NCBI RefSeq assembly: GCF_051014685.1
Contig: NW_027478714.1
Location: 186,001-250,000, forward strand
Direction of reading: 5' to 3'
Origin: Ptiloglossa arizonensis
Taxonomy: Eukaryota > Arthropoda > Insecta > Hymenoptera > Colletidae
DNA length: 64,000 nucleotides
Shown here: positions 1 to 13,160 of the stretch, piece after piece
How positions within the stretch are numbered: position 1 is the stretch's first letter
How the letters are laid out: every line of letters starts with the position of its first letter
Program-made: the position numbers and the translations under genes
Notes under the pieces: generated by a model
Databases searched by the model: none
What the model saw: the letters and a program-made list of their open reading frames with translations, nothing else
Told to the model about the DNA's origin: nothing

Positions 1-2340
1 GAAACGGAGAAACGAACAAAGAAACGGAGAAACGAACAAAGAAACGGAGAAACGAAGAAAGAAACGGAGAAACGGAGAAATAAATGGAGAAACGGGGAAA
101 CGAAGAAAGAAACGGAGAAACGAAGAAAGAAACGGAGAAACGAAGAAAGGAACGGAGTAACGAAGAAAGAAACGGAGAAACGAACTAAGAAACGGAAATA
201 CGAACAAAGAAACGGAGAAACGAAGAAAGAAACGGAGAAACGGAGAAAGAAACGGAGAAACGAAGAAAGAAACGGAGAAACGAAGAAAGAAACGGAGTAA
301 CGAAGAAAGAAACGGAGAAACGAACAAAGAAACGGAGAAACGAACAAAGGAACGGAGAAACGAAGAAAGAAACGGAGAAACGGAGAAAGAAACGGAGAAA
401 CGAAGAAATAAACGGAGAAACGAAGAAAGAAACGGTGAAAAGAAGAAAGAAACGGAGAAACGAACAAAGAAACTGTGAGACGAAGAAAGAAACGGAGAAA
501 CGAAGAATGAAACGGAGAAACGAAGAAAGAAACTGAGAAACGAAGAAGGAAACGGAGAAACGAAGAAAGAAAATGAGAAAAGAAGAAGGAAACGGAGAAA
601 CGATCAAAGAAACGGAGGAACGAACAAAGAAACGGAGAAACGAAGAAAGAAACGGAGAAACGAAGAAAGAAGCGGGGAAACGAAGAAAGAAACGGAGAAA
701 CGAAGAAAGAAACGAAGAAACGAAGAAAGAAACGGAGAAACGAACAAAGAAACTGTGAGACGAAGAAAGAAACGGAGAAGCGAAGAATGAAACGGAGAAA
801 CGAAGAAAGAAACTGAGAAACGAAGAAGGAAACGGAGAAACGAAGAAAGAAACTGAGAAACGAAGAAGGAAACGGAGAAACGATCAAAGAAACGGAGGAA
901 CGAACAAAGAAACGGAGAAACGAAGATAGAAACGGAGAAACGGAGAAACGAAGAAAGAAACGATGAAACGAAAAAAGAAACGGAGAATCGGAGAAATAAA
1001 TGGAGAAACGAAGAAATAAACCAAGAAACGGAGAAAGAAACGGAGAAACGAAGAAAGAAACGGAGAAACGAAGAAAGAAACGAAGAAACGAAGAAAGAAA
1101 CGGAGGAACGAAGAAAGAAACGGAGTAACGAAGAAAGAAACGAAGAAACGAAGACAGAAACGGAGAAACGAACTAAGAAACTGTGAAACGGAGAAAGAAA
1201 CGGAGAAAGAAACGGAGAAACGAAGAATGAAACGGAGAAACGAAGAAAGGAACTGAGAAACGAAGAAAGAAACGGAGAAACGATCAAAGAAACGGAGAAA
1301 CGGAGAAATAAATGGAGAAACGAAAAAACAAACAGAGAAACAGACAAAGAAACGGACAAACGAAGAAAGAAACGGAGAAACGAAGAAAGAAACTAAGAAA
1401 TAAATGGAGAGACGAACAAACAAACGGAGAAACGAAGAAAGAAACGGAGAAACGAACAAAGAAACGGAGAAACGAAGAAAGAAACGGAGAAACGGAGAAA
1501 TAAATGGAGAAACGGGGAAACGAAGAAAGAAACGGAGAAACGAAGAAAGAAACGGAGAAACGATGAAAGAAACGGAGTAACGAAGAAAGAAACGGAGAAA
1601 CGAACAAAGAAACGGTGATACGAACAAAGAAACGGAGAAACGAAGAAAGAAACGGAGAAACGGAGAAAGAAACGGAGAAACGAAGAAAGAAACGGAGAAA
1701 CGAAGAAAGAAACGGAGTAACGAAGAAAGAAACGGAGAAACGAACAAAGAAACGGAGAAACGAACAAAGGAACGGAGAAACGAAGAAAGAAACGGAGAAA
1801 CGGAGAAATAAATGGAGAAACGAAGAAATAAACGGAGAAACGAAGAAAGAAACGGAGAAACGAAGAAAGAAACGGAGAAACGAAGAAATAAACGGAGAAA
1901 CGAAGAAAGAAACGGTGAAAAGAAGAAAGAAACGGAGAAACGAAGAAAGAAACGGAGTAACGAAGAGAGAAACGAAGAAACGAAGAAAGAAACGGAGAAA
2001 CGAAGAGAGAAACGGAGAAACGAAGGAAGAAGCGGAGTAACGAAGAAAGAAACGAAGAAACGAAGAAGGAAACGGAGAATCGGAGAAATAAATGGAGACA
2101 CGAAGAAATAAACAGAGAAACGGAGAAAGAAACGGAGAAACGATCAATGAAACGGAGAAACGAACAAAGAAACGGAGAAACGAAGAAAGAAACGGAGAAA
2201 CGGAGAAAGAAACGGAGAAACGAAGAGAGAAACGGAGAAACGAAGAAAGAAACGGAGTAACGAAAAAACAAACAGAGAAACAGACAAAGAAACGGACAAA
2301 CGAAGAAAGAAACGGAGAAACGAAGAAAGAAACGGAGAAA
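1..2340 (+). repeat. Left-edge satellite block with 1,420-bp duplication
   Basis: Bases 1-415 recur at about 1421-1835 (offset 1,420 bp = 71 monomers). Both copies carry the same ordered variants: the 28-bp monomer with GGGGAAACG (81-108 and 1501-1528), a GGAGTAACG monomer, then paired GAACAAAG monomers and a GAACAAAGG monomer. Differences are scattered substitutions, such as GAACTAAG at 185 against GAACAAAG at 1605. The segment 1965-2160 has features typical of block D (GAAGAGAG, GAAGGAAG, GGAGTAACG, then CGATCAATG at 2140), so this edge may be the tail of a preceding D-like block. There is no coding evidence. Confidence 0.8.
461..900 (+). repeat. 280-bp (14-monomer) tandem duplication
   Basis: Two copies lie 280 bp apart. 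Each has AACTGTGAGACGAAG (471 and 751), then a GAATG monomer, then an AACTGAGAAACG monomer, and ends with CGATCAAAGAAACGGAGGAACG (601 and 881). The second copy carries one extra AACTGAG/GAAGG pair. This is a local HOR unit made of ordinary 20-bp monomers. Confidence 0.8.
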
Positions 2341-2420
2341 TAAATGGAGAGACGAACAGAGAAACGGAGAAACGAAGAAAGAAACGGAGAAACGAACAAA
2401 GAAACGGAGAAACAGACAAA
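1321..2420 (+). repeat. 940-bp-spaced duplication with AAACAGAC monomers
   Basis: The distinctive run CGAAAAAACAAACAGAG, then AAACAGACAAAG and AAACGGACAAACG, occurs at 1321 and again at 2261. In both places it is followed 80 bp later by TAAATGGAGAGACGAAC (1401 and 2341). The offset is 940 bp (47 monomers). A related run also occurs inside the next segment near 2413 and in its duplicate near 8361. Confidence 0.75.
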
Positions 2421-3570
2421 GAAACGGACAAACGAAGAAAGAATCGAAGAAACGAAGAAAGAAACGGAGACACGAAGAAAGAAACGGAGAAACGAAGAAA
2501 GAAACGGAGAAATAAATGCAGAAAAAAAGAAATAAACGGAGAAACGAACAAAGAAACGGAGAAACGAAGAAAGAAACGGAGAAACGAAGAAAGAAACGGA
2601 GAAACGAAGAAAGAAACGGAGAAACGAAGGAAGAAACGGAGGAACGAAGAAAGAAACGGAGAAACGAAGAAAGAAACGGAGAAACGAAGAAAGAAACGGA
2701 GAAACGAAGAAAGAATCGGAGAAACGAAGAAAGAAACGGAGAAACGAAGAAAGAAACGGAGAAACGAAGAAAGAACCGGAGAAATAAATGGAGAAACGAA
2801 GAAATAAACGGAGAAACGAAGAAAGAAACGGAGAAACCAAGAAAGAAACGAAGAAAGAAACGGAGAAATGAAGAAATAAACGGAGAAACGAAGAAAGAAA
2901 CGGTGAAACGAAGAAAGAAACGGAGAAACGGAGAAACGAAGAAAGAAACGGTGAAACGAACAAAGAAACGGAAAAACGAAGAAAGAAACGGAGAAACGAA
3001 GGAAGAAACGCGGAAACGAAGAAAGAAACGGAGAAACGAAGAAAGAAACGGAGAAACGAAGAAAGAAACGGAGAAACGAACAAAGAAACGGAGAAACGAA
3101 GAAAGAAACGGAGAAACGAAGAAAGAAACGGAGAAACGAACAAAGAAACGGAGAAACGAAGAAAGAAACGGAGAAATAAATGGAGAAACGAAGAAATAAA
3201 CGGAGAAACGAACAAGGAAACGGAGAAATGAAGAAAAAATCGGGGAAACGAAGAAAGAAACGGAGAAACGAAGAAAGAAACTGAGAAACGAAGAAAGAAA
3301 CGGAGAATCGGAGAAGTAAATGGAGAAACGAAGAAATAGACCGAGAAACGGAGAAAGAAACGGAGAAACGAACAAAGAAACGGAGAAACGGAGAAATAAA
3401 TGGAGAAGCGAAGAAATAAACGGAGAAACGAAGAAAGAAGCAGAGAAACGAAGAAAGAAACGGAGAAACGAATAAATAAACCGCGAAACGAAGAAAGAAA
3501 CGGAGAAACGAAGAAAGAAACGGAGAAACGAAGAAAGAAACAGAGAAACGAAGAAAGAAACGGAGAAACG
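2341..3570 (+). repeat. Segmental duplication copy 1 (partner 8289-9460)
   Basis: This segment reappears about 5.9 kb downstream. The offset is 5,948 bp for the first ~620 bp and 5,888 bp by the end, so the downstream copy lacks 60 bp (three monomers). Shared unusual landmarks are TAAATGGAGAGACGAACAG (2341 and 8289), a run of A around 2523 and 8471 (GCAGAAAAAAAGAAATAAACGG), a GAACCGGAG monomer, GAAACCAAGAAAG, and the short insertion GAAGAAAGAAACGGAGAAATG. The far end runs into the block A landmark near 3590. The duplication is within the array and has no coding content. Confidence 0.85.
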
Positions 3571-6500
3571 AAGAAGAAACAGAGAAACGAACAATTATAC
3601 GCAGAAACGAAGAATGAAACGGAGAAACGAAGAAATAAACGGAGAAATGTAGAAAGAAACGGAGAAACAAAGAAAGAAACGGAGAAACGAACAAAGAAAC
3701 GGAGCAACGAACAAAGAAACGGGGAAACGAAGGAAGAAACTGAGAAACGGAGAAATAAATGGAGAAACGAAGAAATAAACGGAGAAACGAAGAAAGAAAC
3801 GGTGAAACGAAGAAAGAAACGGAGAAACGGAGAAACGAAGAAAGTAACGGAGAAACGAAGAAAGAAACAGAGAAACGAACAAAGAAACGGAGAAACGAAG
3901 AAAGAAACGGAGAAACGAAGAAAGAAACGGAGAAACGAAGAAAGAAACGGAGAAACGAACAAAGAAACGGAGAAACGAAGAAAGAAACGGAGAAATAAAT
4001 GGAGAAACGAAGGAATAAACGGAGAAACGAACAAGGAAACGGAGAAATGAAGAAAAAATCGGGGAAACGAAGAAAGAAACGGAGAAACGAAGAAAGAAAC
4101 TGAGAAACGAAGAAAGAAACGGAGAATCGGAGAAGTAAATGGAGAAACGAAGAAATAGACCGAGAAACGGAGAAAGAAACGTAGAAACGAACAAAGAAAC
4201 GGAGAAACGAAGAAAGAAACGCAGAAACGAAGAAAGAAACGGAGAAACGAAGAAAGAAACGTAGAAACGAAGAAAGAAACGGAGAAACGAAGTAATTAAC
4301 GGAGAAACGAACAAGGAAACGGAGAAATGAAGAAAAAATCGGGGAAACGAAGAAAGAAACGCAGAAACGAAGAAAGAAACGGAGAAACGAACAAAGAAAC
4401 GGAGAAACGGAGAAATAAATGGAGAAGCGAAGAAATAAACGGAGAAACGAAGAAAGAAGCAGAGAAACGAAGAAAGAAACGGAGAAACGAATAAATAAAC
4501 CGCGAAACGAAGAAAGAAACGGAGAAACGAAGAAAGAAACGGAGAAACGAAGAAAGAAACAGAGAAACGAAGAAAGAAACGGAGAAACGAAGAAGAAACA
4601 GAGAAACGAACAATGATACGCAGAAACGAAGAATGAAACGGAGAAACGAAGAAATAAACGGAGAAATGTAGAAAGAAACGGAGAAACAAAGAAAGAAACG
4701 GAGAAACGAACAAAGAAACGGAGAAACGAACAAAGAAACGGGGAAACGAAGAAAGAAACTGAGAGACGGAGAAATAAATGGAGAAACGAAGAAAGAAACG
4801 CAGAAACGAAGAAAGAAACGGAGAAACGAAGAAAGAAACGTAGAAACGAAGAAAGAAACGGAGAAACGAAGAAATAAACGGAGAAACGAACAAGGAAACG
4901 GAGAAATGAAGAAAAAATCGGGGAAACGAAGAAAGAAACGGAGAAACGAAGAAAGAAACTGAGAAACGAAGAAAGAAACGGAGAATCGGAGAAGTAAATG
5001 GTGAGACGAAGAAATAGACCGAGAAACGGAGAAAGAAACGGAGAAACGAAGAAGAAACAGAGAAACGAACAATTATACGCAGAAACGAAGAATGAAACGG
5101 AGAAACGAAGAAATAAACGGAGAAATGTAGAAAGAAACGGAGAAACAAAGAAAGAAACGGAGAAATGAACAAAGAAACGGAGCAACGAACAAAGAAACGG
5201 GGAAACGAAGGAAGAATCTGAGAAACGGAGAAATAAATGGAGAAACGAAGAAATAAACGGAGAAACGAAGAAAGAAACGGTGAAACGAAGAAAGAAACGG
5301 AGAAACGAAGAAAGTAACGGAGAAACGAAGAAAGAAACAGAGAAACGAACAAAGAAACGGAGAAACGAAGAAAGAAACGGAGAAACGAAGAAAGAAACGC
5401 GGAAACGAAGAAAGAAACGGAGAAACGGAGAAACGAAGAAAGAAACGGAGAAACGAACAAAGAAACGGAGAAACGAAGAAAGAAACGGAGAAATAAATGG
5501 AGAAACGAAGGAATAAACGGAGAAACGAACAAGGAAACGGAGAAATGAAGAAAAAATCGGGGAAACGAAGAAAGAAACGGAGAAACGAAGAAAGAAACTG
5601 AGAAACGAAGAAAGAAACGTAGAAACGAAGAAAGAAACGGAGAAACGAAGAAATAAACGGAGAAACGAACAAGGAAACGGAGAAATGAAGAAAAAATCGG
5701 GGAAACGAAGAAAGAAACGGAGAAACGAAGAAAGAAACTGAGAAACGAAGAAAGAAACGGAGAATCGGAGAAGTAAATGGAGAAACGAAGAAATAGACCG
5801 AGAAACGGAGAAAGAAACGGAGAAACGAACAAAGAAACGGAGAAACGGAGAAATAAATGGAGAAGCGAAGAAATAAACGGAGAAACGAAGAAAGAAGCAG
5901 AGAAACGAAGAATGAAACGGAGAAACGAATAAATAAACCGCGAAACGAAGAAAGAAACGGAGAAACGAAAAAAGAAACGGAGAAACGAAGAAAGAAACAG
6001 AGAAACGAAGAAAGAAACGGAGAAACGAAGAAGAAACAGAGAAACGAACAATGATACGCAGAAACGAAGAATGAAACGGAGAAACGAAGAAATAAACGGA
6101 GAAATGTAGAAAGAAACGGAGAAACAAAGAAAGAAACGGAGAAACGAACAAAGAAACGGAGAAACGAACAAAGAAACGGGGAAACGAAGAAAGAAACTGA
6201 GAGACGGAGAAATAAATGGAGAAACGAAGAAAGAAACGCAGAAACGAAGAAAGAAACGGAGAAACGAAGAAAGAAACGTAGAAACGAAGAAAGAAACGGA
6301 GAAACGAAGAAATAAACGGAGAAACGAACAAGGAAACGGAGAAATGAAGAAAAAATCGGGGAAACGAAGAAAGAAACGGAGAAACGAAGAAAGAAACTGA
6401 GAAACGAAGAAAGAAACGGAGAATCGGAGAAGTAAATGGAGAAACGAAGAAATAGACCGAGAAACGGAGAAAGAAACGGAGAAACGAACAAAGAAACGGA

Positions 6501-9500
6501 GAAACGGAGAAGTAAATGGAGAAGCGAAGGAAGAAACGGAGAAACGAATAAATAAACCGCGAAACGAAGAAAGAAACGGAGAAACGAAGAAAGAAACGGA
6601 GAAACGAAGAAAGAAACGGAGAAACGAAGAAAGAAACGGAGAAACGAAGAAGAAACAGAGAAACGAACAATGATACGCAGAAACGAAGAAAGAAACTGAG
6701 AAACGAAGAAAGAAACGGAGACACGAAGAAAGTAACGGAGAAACGAAGAAAGAAACAGAGAAACGAACAAAGAAACGGAGAAACGAAGAAAGAAACGGAG
6801 AAACGAAGAAAGAAACGCGGAAACGAAGAAAGAAACGGAGAAACGAAGAAAGAAACGGAGAAACGAAGAAACAAACGGAGAAACGAACAAAGAAACGGAG
6901 AAACGAAGAAAGAAACGGAGAAATAAATGGAGAAACGAAGAAATAAACGGAGAAACGAATAAGGAAACGGAGAAACGAAGAAAAAATCGGGGAAACGAAG
7001 AAAGAAACGGAGAAACGAAGAAAGAAACGGAGAAACGAAGATAGAAACGGAGAAACGAAGAAAGAAACGGAGAAACGAAGAAGAAACAGAGAAACGAACA
7101 ATGATACGCAGAAACGAAGAATGAAACCGAGAAACGAAGAAATAAACGGAGAAATGAAGAAAGAAACGGAGAAACAAAGAAAGAAACGGAGAAACGAACA
7201 AAGAAACGGAGAAACGAACACAGAAACGGGGAAACGAAGAAAGAAACTGAGAAACGGTGAAATAAATGGAGAAACGAAGAAATAAACGGTGAAACGAAGA
7301 AAGAAACGATGAAACGAAGAAAGAAACGGAGAAATAAATGGAGAAACGAAGATATAAACGGAGAAACGAAGAAAGAGACGGAGAAACGAGGAAAGAAACG
7401 GAGAAACGAAGAAGGAAACAGAGAAACGGAGAAAGAAACGGAGAAATGAAGAAATAAACCGAGAAACGGAGAAAGAAACGGAGAAACGAAGAAAGAAACA
7501 GAGAAACGAGGAAATAAACGGAGAAATGAAGAAAGAAACGGAGAAACGAAGAAAGAAACGGAGAAACGAAGAAGGAAACGGAGAAACGAAGAAAGAAACG
7601 TAGAAACGAAGAAAGAAACGGAGAAACGAAGAAAGAAACGGAGAAATAAATGGAGAAAAGAAGAAATAAACGGAGAAACGAACAAGGAAACGGAGAAACG
7701 AAGATATAAATGGAGAAATGAAGAAAGAAACGGAGAAACAAAGAAAGAAACGGAGAAAGGAACAAAGAAACGGAGAAACGAAGAAAGAAACGGAGAAACG
7801 AAGAAAGAAACGGAGAAATAAATGGAGAAACGAAGAAAGAAACGGAGAAACGAATAAATAAACCGCGAAACGCAGAAAGAAACGGAGAAACGAAGAAAGA
7901 AACGGAGAAACGAAGAAAGAAACAGAGAAACGAAGAAAGAAACGGAGAAACGAAGAAGAAACAGAGAAACGAACAATGATACGCAGAAACGAAGCATGAA
8001 ACGGAGAAACGAAGAAAGAAACGGAGAAACGAAGATAGAAACGGAGAAACGAAGAAAGGTACGGAGAAACGACTAAATAAACCGCGAAACGAAGAAAGAA
8101 ACGGAGAAACGAAGAAAGAAACGGAGAAACGAAGAAAGAAACAGAGAAACGAAGAAAGAAACTGAGAAACGAAGAAGAAACAGAGAAACGAACAATGATA
8201 CGCAGAAACGAAGCATGAAACGGAGAAACGAAGAAAGAAACGGAGAAACGAAGATAGAAACGGAGAAACGAAGAAAGAAACGGAGAAATAAATGGAGAGA
8301 CGAACAGAGAAACGGAGAAACGAAGAAAGAAACGGAGAAACGAACAAAGAAACGGAGAAACAGACAAAGAAACGGACAAACGAAGAAAGAATCGAAGAAA
8401 CGAAGAAAGAAACGGAGACACGAAGAAAGAAACGGAGAAACGAAGAAAGAAACGGAGAAATAAATGCAGAAAAAAAGAAATAAACGGAGAAACGAACAAA
8501 GAAACGGACAAACGAAGAAAGAAACGGAGAAACGAAGAAAGAAACGGAGAAACGAAGAAAGAAACGGAGAAACGAAGGAAGAAACGGAGGAACGAAGAAA
8601 GAAACGGAGAAACGAAGAAAGAAACGGAGAAACGAAGAAAGAAACGGAGAAACGAAGAAAGAATCGGAGAAACGAAGAAAGAAACGGAGAAACGAAGAAA
8701 GAAACGGAGAAACGAAGAAAGAACCGGAGAAATAAATGGAGAAACGAAGAAATAAACGGAGAAACGAAGAAAGAAACGGAGAAACCAAGAAAGAAACGAA
8801 GAAAGAAACGGAGAAATGAAGAAATAAACGGAGAAACGAAGAAAGAAACGGTGAAACGAAGAAAGAAACGGAGAAACGGAGAAACGAAGAAAGGTACGGA
8901 GAAACGAACAAAGAAACGGAGAAACGAAGAAAGAAACGGAGAAACGAAGGAAGAAACGCGGAAACGAAGAAAGAAACGGAGAAACGAAGAAAGAAACGGA
9001 GAAACGAAGAAAGAAACGGAGAAACGAACAAAGAAACGGAGAAACGAAGAAAGAAACGGAGAAATAAATGGAGAAACGAAGAAATAAACGGAGAAACGAA
9101 CAAGGAAACGGAGAAATGAAGAAAAAATCGGGGAAACGAAGAAAGAAACGGTGAAACGAAGAAAGAAACTGAGAAACGAAGAAAGAAACGGAGAATCGGA
9201 GAAGTAAATGGAGAAACGAAGAAATAGACCGAGAAACGGAGAAAGAAACGGAGAAACGAACAAAGAAACGGAGAAACGGAGAAATAAATGGAGAAGCGAA
9301 GAAATAAACGGAGAAACGAAGAAAGAAGCAGAGAAACGAAGAAAGAAACGGAGAAACGAATAAATAAACCGCGAAACGAAGAAAGAAACGGAGAAACGAA
9401 GAAAGAAACGGAGAAACGAAGAAAGAAACAGAGAAACGGAGAAACGGAGAAGAAACAGAGAAACGAACAATTATACGCAGAAACGAAGAATGAAACGGAG

Positions 9501-12130
9501 AAACGAAGAAATAAACGGAGAAATGTAGAAAGAAACGGAGAAACAAAGAAAGAAACGGAGAAACGAACAAAGAAACGGAGCAACGAACAAAGAAACGGGG
9601 AAACGAAGGAAGAAACTGAGAAACGGAGAAATAAATGGAGAAACGAAGAAAGAAACGGAGAAACGAACAAAGAAACGGAGAAACGAAGAAAGAAACGGAG
9701 AAATAAATGGAGAAACGAAGGAATAAACGGAGAAACGAACAAGGAAACGGAGAAATGAAGAAAAAATCGGGGAAACGAAGAAAGAAACGGAGAAACGAAG
9801 AAAGAAACTGAGAAACGAAGAAAGAAACGGAGAATCGGAGAAGTAAATGGAGAAACGAAGAAATAGACCGAGAAACGGAGAAAGAAACGGAGAAACGAAC
9901 AAAGAAACGGAGAAACGAAGAAAGAAACGCAGAAACGAAGAAAGAAACGGAGAAACGAAGAAAGAAACGTAGAAACGAAGAAAGAAACGGAGAAACGAAG
10001 AAATAAACGGAGAAACGAAGAAATAAACGGAGAAACGAACAAGGAAACGGAGAAATGAAGAAAAAATCGGGGAAACGAAGAAAGAAACGGAGAAACGAAG
10101 AAAGAAACTGAGAAACGAAGAAAGAAACGGAGAATCGGAGAAGTAAATGGAGAAACGAAGAAATAGACCGAGAAACGGAGAAAGAAACGGAGAAACGAAG
10201 AAAGAAACAGAGAAACGAAGAAAGAAACGGAGAAACGAAGAAGAAACAGAGAAACGAACAATGATACGCAGAAACGAAGAATGAAACGGAGAAACGAAGA
10301 AATAAACGGCGAAATGTAGAAAGAAACGGAGAAACAAAGAAAGAAACGGAGAAACGGACAAAGAAACGGAGAAACGAACAAAGAAACGGGGAAACGAAGA
10401 AAGAAACTGAGAGACGGAGAAATAAATGGAGAAACGAAGAAAGAAACGCAGAAACGAAGAAAGAAACGGAGAAACGAAGAAAGAAACGTAGAAACGAAGA
10501 AAGAAACGGAGAAACGAAGAAATAAACGGAGAAACGAACAAGGAAACGGAGAAATGAAGAAAAAATCGGGGAAACGAAGAAAGAAACGGAGAAACGAAGA
10601 AAGAAACTGAGAAACGAAGAAAGAAACGGAGAATCGGAGAAGTAAATGGAGAAACGAAGAAATAGACCGAGAAACGGAGAAAGAAACGGAGAAACGAACA
10701 AAGAAACGGAGAAACGGAGAAATAAATGGAGAAGCGAAGAAATAAACGGAGAAACGAAGAAAGAAGCAGAGAAACGAAGAATGAAACGGAGAAACGAATA
10801 AATAAACCGCGAAACGAAGAAAGAAACGGAGAAACGAAAAAAGAAACGGAGAAACGAAGAAAGAAACAGAGAAACGAAGAAATAAACGGAGAAATGTAGA
10901 AAGAAACGGAGAAACAAAGAAAGAAACGGAGAAACGAACAAAGAAACGGAGAAACGAACAAAGAAACGGGGAAACGAAGAAAGAAACTGAGAGACGGAGA
11001 AATAAATGGAGAAACGAAAAAAGAAACGCAGAAACGAAGAAAGAAACGGAGAAACGAAGAAAGAAACGTAGAAACGAAGAAAGAAACGGAGAAACGAAGA
11101 AATAAACGGAGAAACGAACAAGGAAACGGAGAAATGAAGAAAAAATCGGGGATACGAAGAAAGAAACGGAGAAACGAAGAAAGAAACTGAGAAACGAAGA
11201 AAGAAACGGAGAATCGGAGAAGTAAATGGAGAAACGAAGAAATAGACCGAGAAACGGAGAAAGAAACGGAGAAACGAACAAAGAAACGGAGAAACGGAGA
11301 AATAAATGGAGAAGCGAAGGAAGAAACGGAGAAACGAATAAATAAACCGCGAAACGAAGAAAGAAACGGAGAAACGAAGAAAGAAACGGAGAAACGAAGA
11401 AAGAAACGGAGAAACGAAGAAGAAACAGAGAAACGAACAATGATACGCAGAAACGAAGAATGAAACGGAGAAACGAAGAAATAAACGGAGAAATGTAGGA
11501 AGAAACGGAGAAACAAAGAAAGAAGCGGAGAAACGAACAAAGAAACGGAGAAACGAACAAAGAAACGGGGAAACGAAGAAAGAAACTGAGAGACGGAGAA
11601 ATAAATGGAGAAACGAAGAAATAAACGGAGAAACGAAGAAAGAAACGGTGAAACGAAGAAAGAAACGGAGAAACGGAGACACGAAGAAAGTAACGGAGAA
11701 ACGAAGAAAGAAACAGAGAAACGAACAAAGAAACGGAGAAACGAAGAAAGAAACGGAGAAACGAAGAAAGAAACGCGGAAACGAAGAAAGAAACGGAGAA
11801 ACGAAGAAAGAAACGGAGAAACGAAGAAACAAACGGAGAAACGAACAAAGAAACGGAGAAACGAAGAAAGAAACGGAGAAATAAATGGAGAAACGAAGAT
11901 ATAAACGGAGAAACGAAGAAAGAGACGGAGAAACGAGGAAAGAAACGGAGAAACGAAGATAGAAACGGAGAAACGAAGAAAGAAACGGAGAAACGAAGAA
12001 GAAACAGAGAAACGAACAATGATACGCAGAAACGAAGAATGAAACGGAGAAACGAAGAAATATACGGAGAAATAAATGGAGAAACGAAGATATAAACGGA
12101 GAAACGAAGAAAGAGACGGAGAAACGAGGA
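3400..12130 (+). repeat. Satellite block A (ACAATGATACGCAG family)
   Basis: Block A is defined by a linked set of variants that I saw only here and in block A'. They are TAAATGGAGAAGCGAAG, a GAAGCAGAG monomer, CGAATAAATAAACCGCG, a 19-bp monomer (GAAGAAGAAACAGAG), and ACAATGATACGCAG or ACAATTATACGCAG. The last occurs near 3591 (T form), 4611, 5070 (T form), 6048, 6668, 7098, 7974, 8191, 9468 (T form), 10258, 11428 and 12017. Spacings are irregular (about 0.2-1.3 kb), so whole HOR units have been gained, lost and truncated. The one-base-short monomer moves the 20-bp register, and the reading frame of any minus-strand ORF, by one each time. Another recurring element is GAAATGAAGAAAAAATCGGG. No gene is supported. 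Confidence 0.85.
8289..9460 (+). repeat. Segmental duplication copy 2 (partner 2341-3570)
   Basis: This is the downstream copy of the 2341-3570 segment and is colinear with it apart from a 60-bp deletion near 8885 and a few substitutions. One example is AAACGGACAAACG at about 8505 where copy 1 has AAACGGAGAAACG. It lies inside block A and rejoins the block A landmark ACAATTATACGCAG near 9468, just as copy 1 does near 3591. The copied unit therefore includes the junction into block A. Confidence 0.85.
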
Positions 12131-12139
12131 AAGAAACGG

Positions 12140-13160
12140 AGAAACGAAGAAGGAAACAGAGAAACGGAGAAAGAAACGGAGAAATGAAGAAATAAACCGA
12201 GAAACGGAGAAAGAAACGGAGAAACGAAGAAAGAAACAGAGAAACGAGGAAATAAACGGAGAAATGAAGAAAGAAACGGAGAAACGAAGAAAGAAACGGA
12301 GAAACGAAGAAAGAAACGGAGAAGCGAACAAAGAAGCGGAGAAACGAAGGAAGAAACGGAGAAACGATGAAAGAAACGGAGAAACGAAGAAATAAATGGA
12401 GAAACGAAGAAATAAACCGAGAAACGGAGAAACGGAGAAACGATGAAACGAAGAAAGAAACGGAGAAACGTAGAAAGAAACGGAGAGATGAAGAAAGAAA
12501 CGAAGAAACGAAGAAAGATACAGAGAAACGAAGAAAGAAACGGAGAAACGGAGAAATAAATGAAGAAACGAAGAAATAAACGGAGAAACGAAGAAACAAA
12601 TGGAGAAACGAAGAAAGAAACCGAGAAACGAAGAAAGAAACGGAGAAACGGAGAAATAAATGGAGAAACGAAGGAATAAACCGAGAAACGGAGATACGGA
12701 GAAACGGAGAAACGGAGAAACGAGGAAAGAAACGGAGAAACGAAGAAAGAAACGGAGAAGCGAACAAAGAAGCGGAGAAACGAAGGAAGAAACGGAGAAA
12801 CGATGAAAGAAACGGAGAAACGAAGAAATAAATGGAGATACGAAGAAATAAACTGAGAAACGAAGAAATAAACGGAGAATCGGAGAAGCAAACGGAGAAA
12901 CGAAGAAAGAAACCGAGAAACGAAGAAAGAAACGGAGAAACGGAGAAATAAATGGAGAAACGAAGGAATAAACCGAGAAACGGAGAAACGGAGAAACGAT
13001 GAAACGAAGAAAGAAACGGAGAAACGTAGAAAGAAACGGAGAGATGAAGAAAGAAACGAAGAAACGAAGAAAGAAACAGAGAAACGAAGAAAGAAACGGA
13101 GAAACGGAGAAATAAATGGAGAAACGAAGAAATAAACGGAGAAACGAAGAAACAAATGGA
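12140..13160 (+). repeat. Satellite block B
   Basis: Short block with its own variant set: GAGAAGCGAACAAAGAAGCGG (12313 and 12751), CGAAGGAAG, CGATGAAAG, GGAGAAGCAAACGG (near 12883), AACGTAGAAAG and GGAGAGATGAAG. Two unequal copies lie about 438 bp apart. The same variants in the same order make up block B' at 54.2-55.7 kb. No coding or RNA gene signal was seen. Confidence 0.75.

Noticed and set aside
2523..2545. A-rich run (AAAAAAAGAAATAAA) as a retroelement poly(A) tail
   Set aside because: It is a one- or two-base variant of the monomer, lies within the array, and has no element or target-site duplication beside it.
2516..3199. Many + strand frames of 60-260 codons starting with Met-Glu-Lys-Arg and rich in Lys, Arg and Glu
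   Set aside because: They start at the ATG of the recurring TAAATGG variant and stop at the TAA of the next one. Boundaries follow the repeat, and the charged composition follows from GAA, AAA, CGG and AGA triplets.
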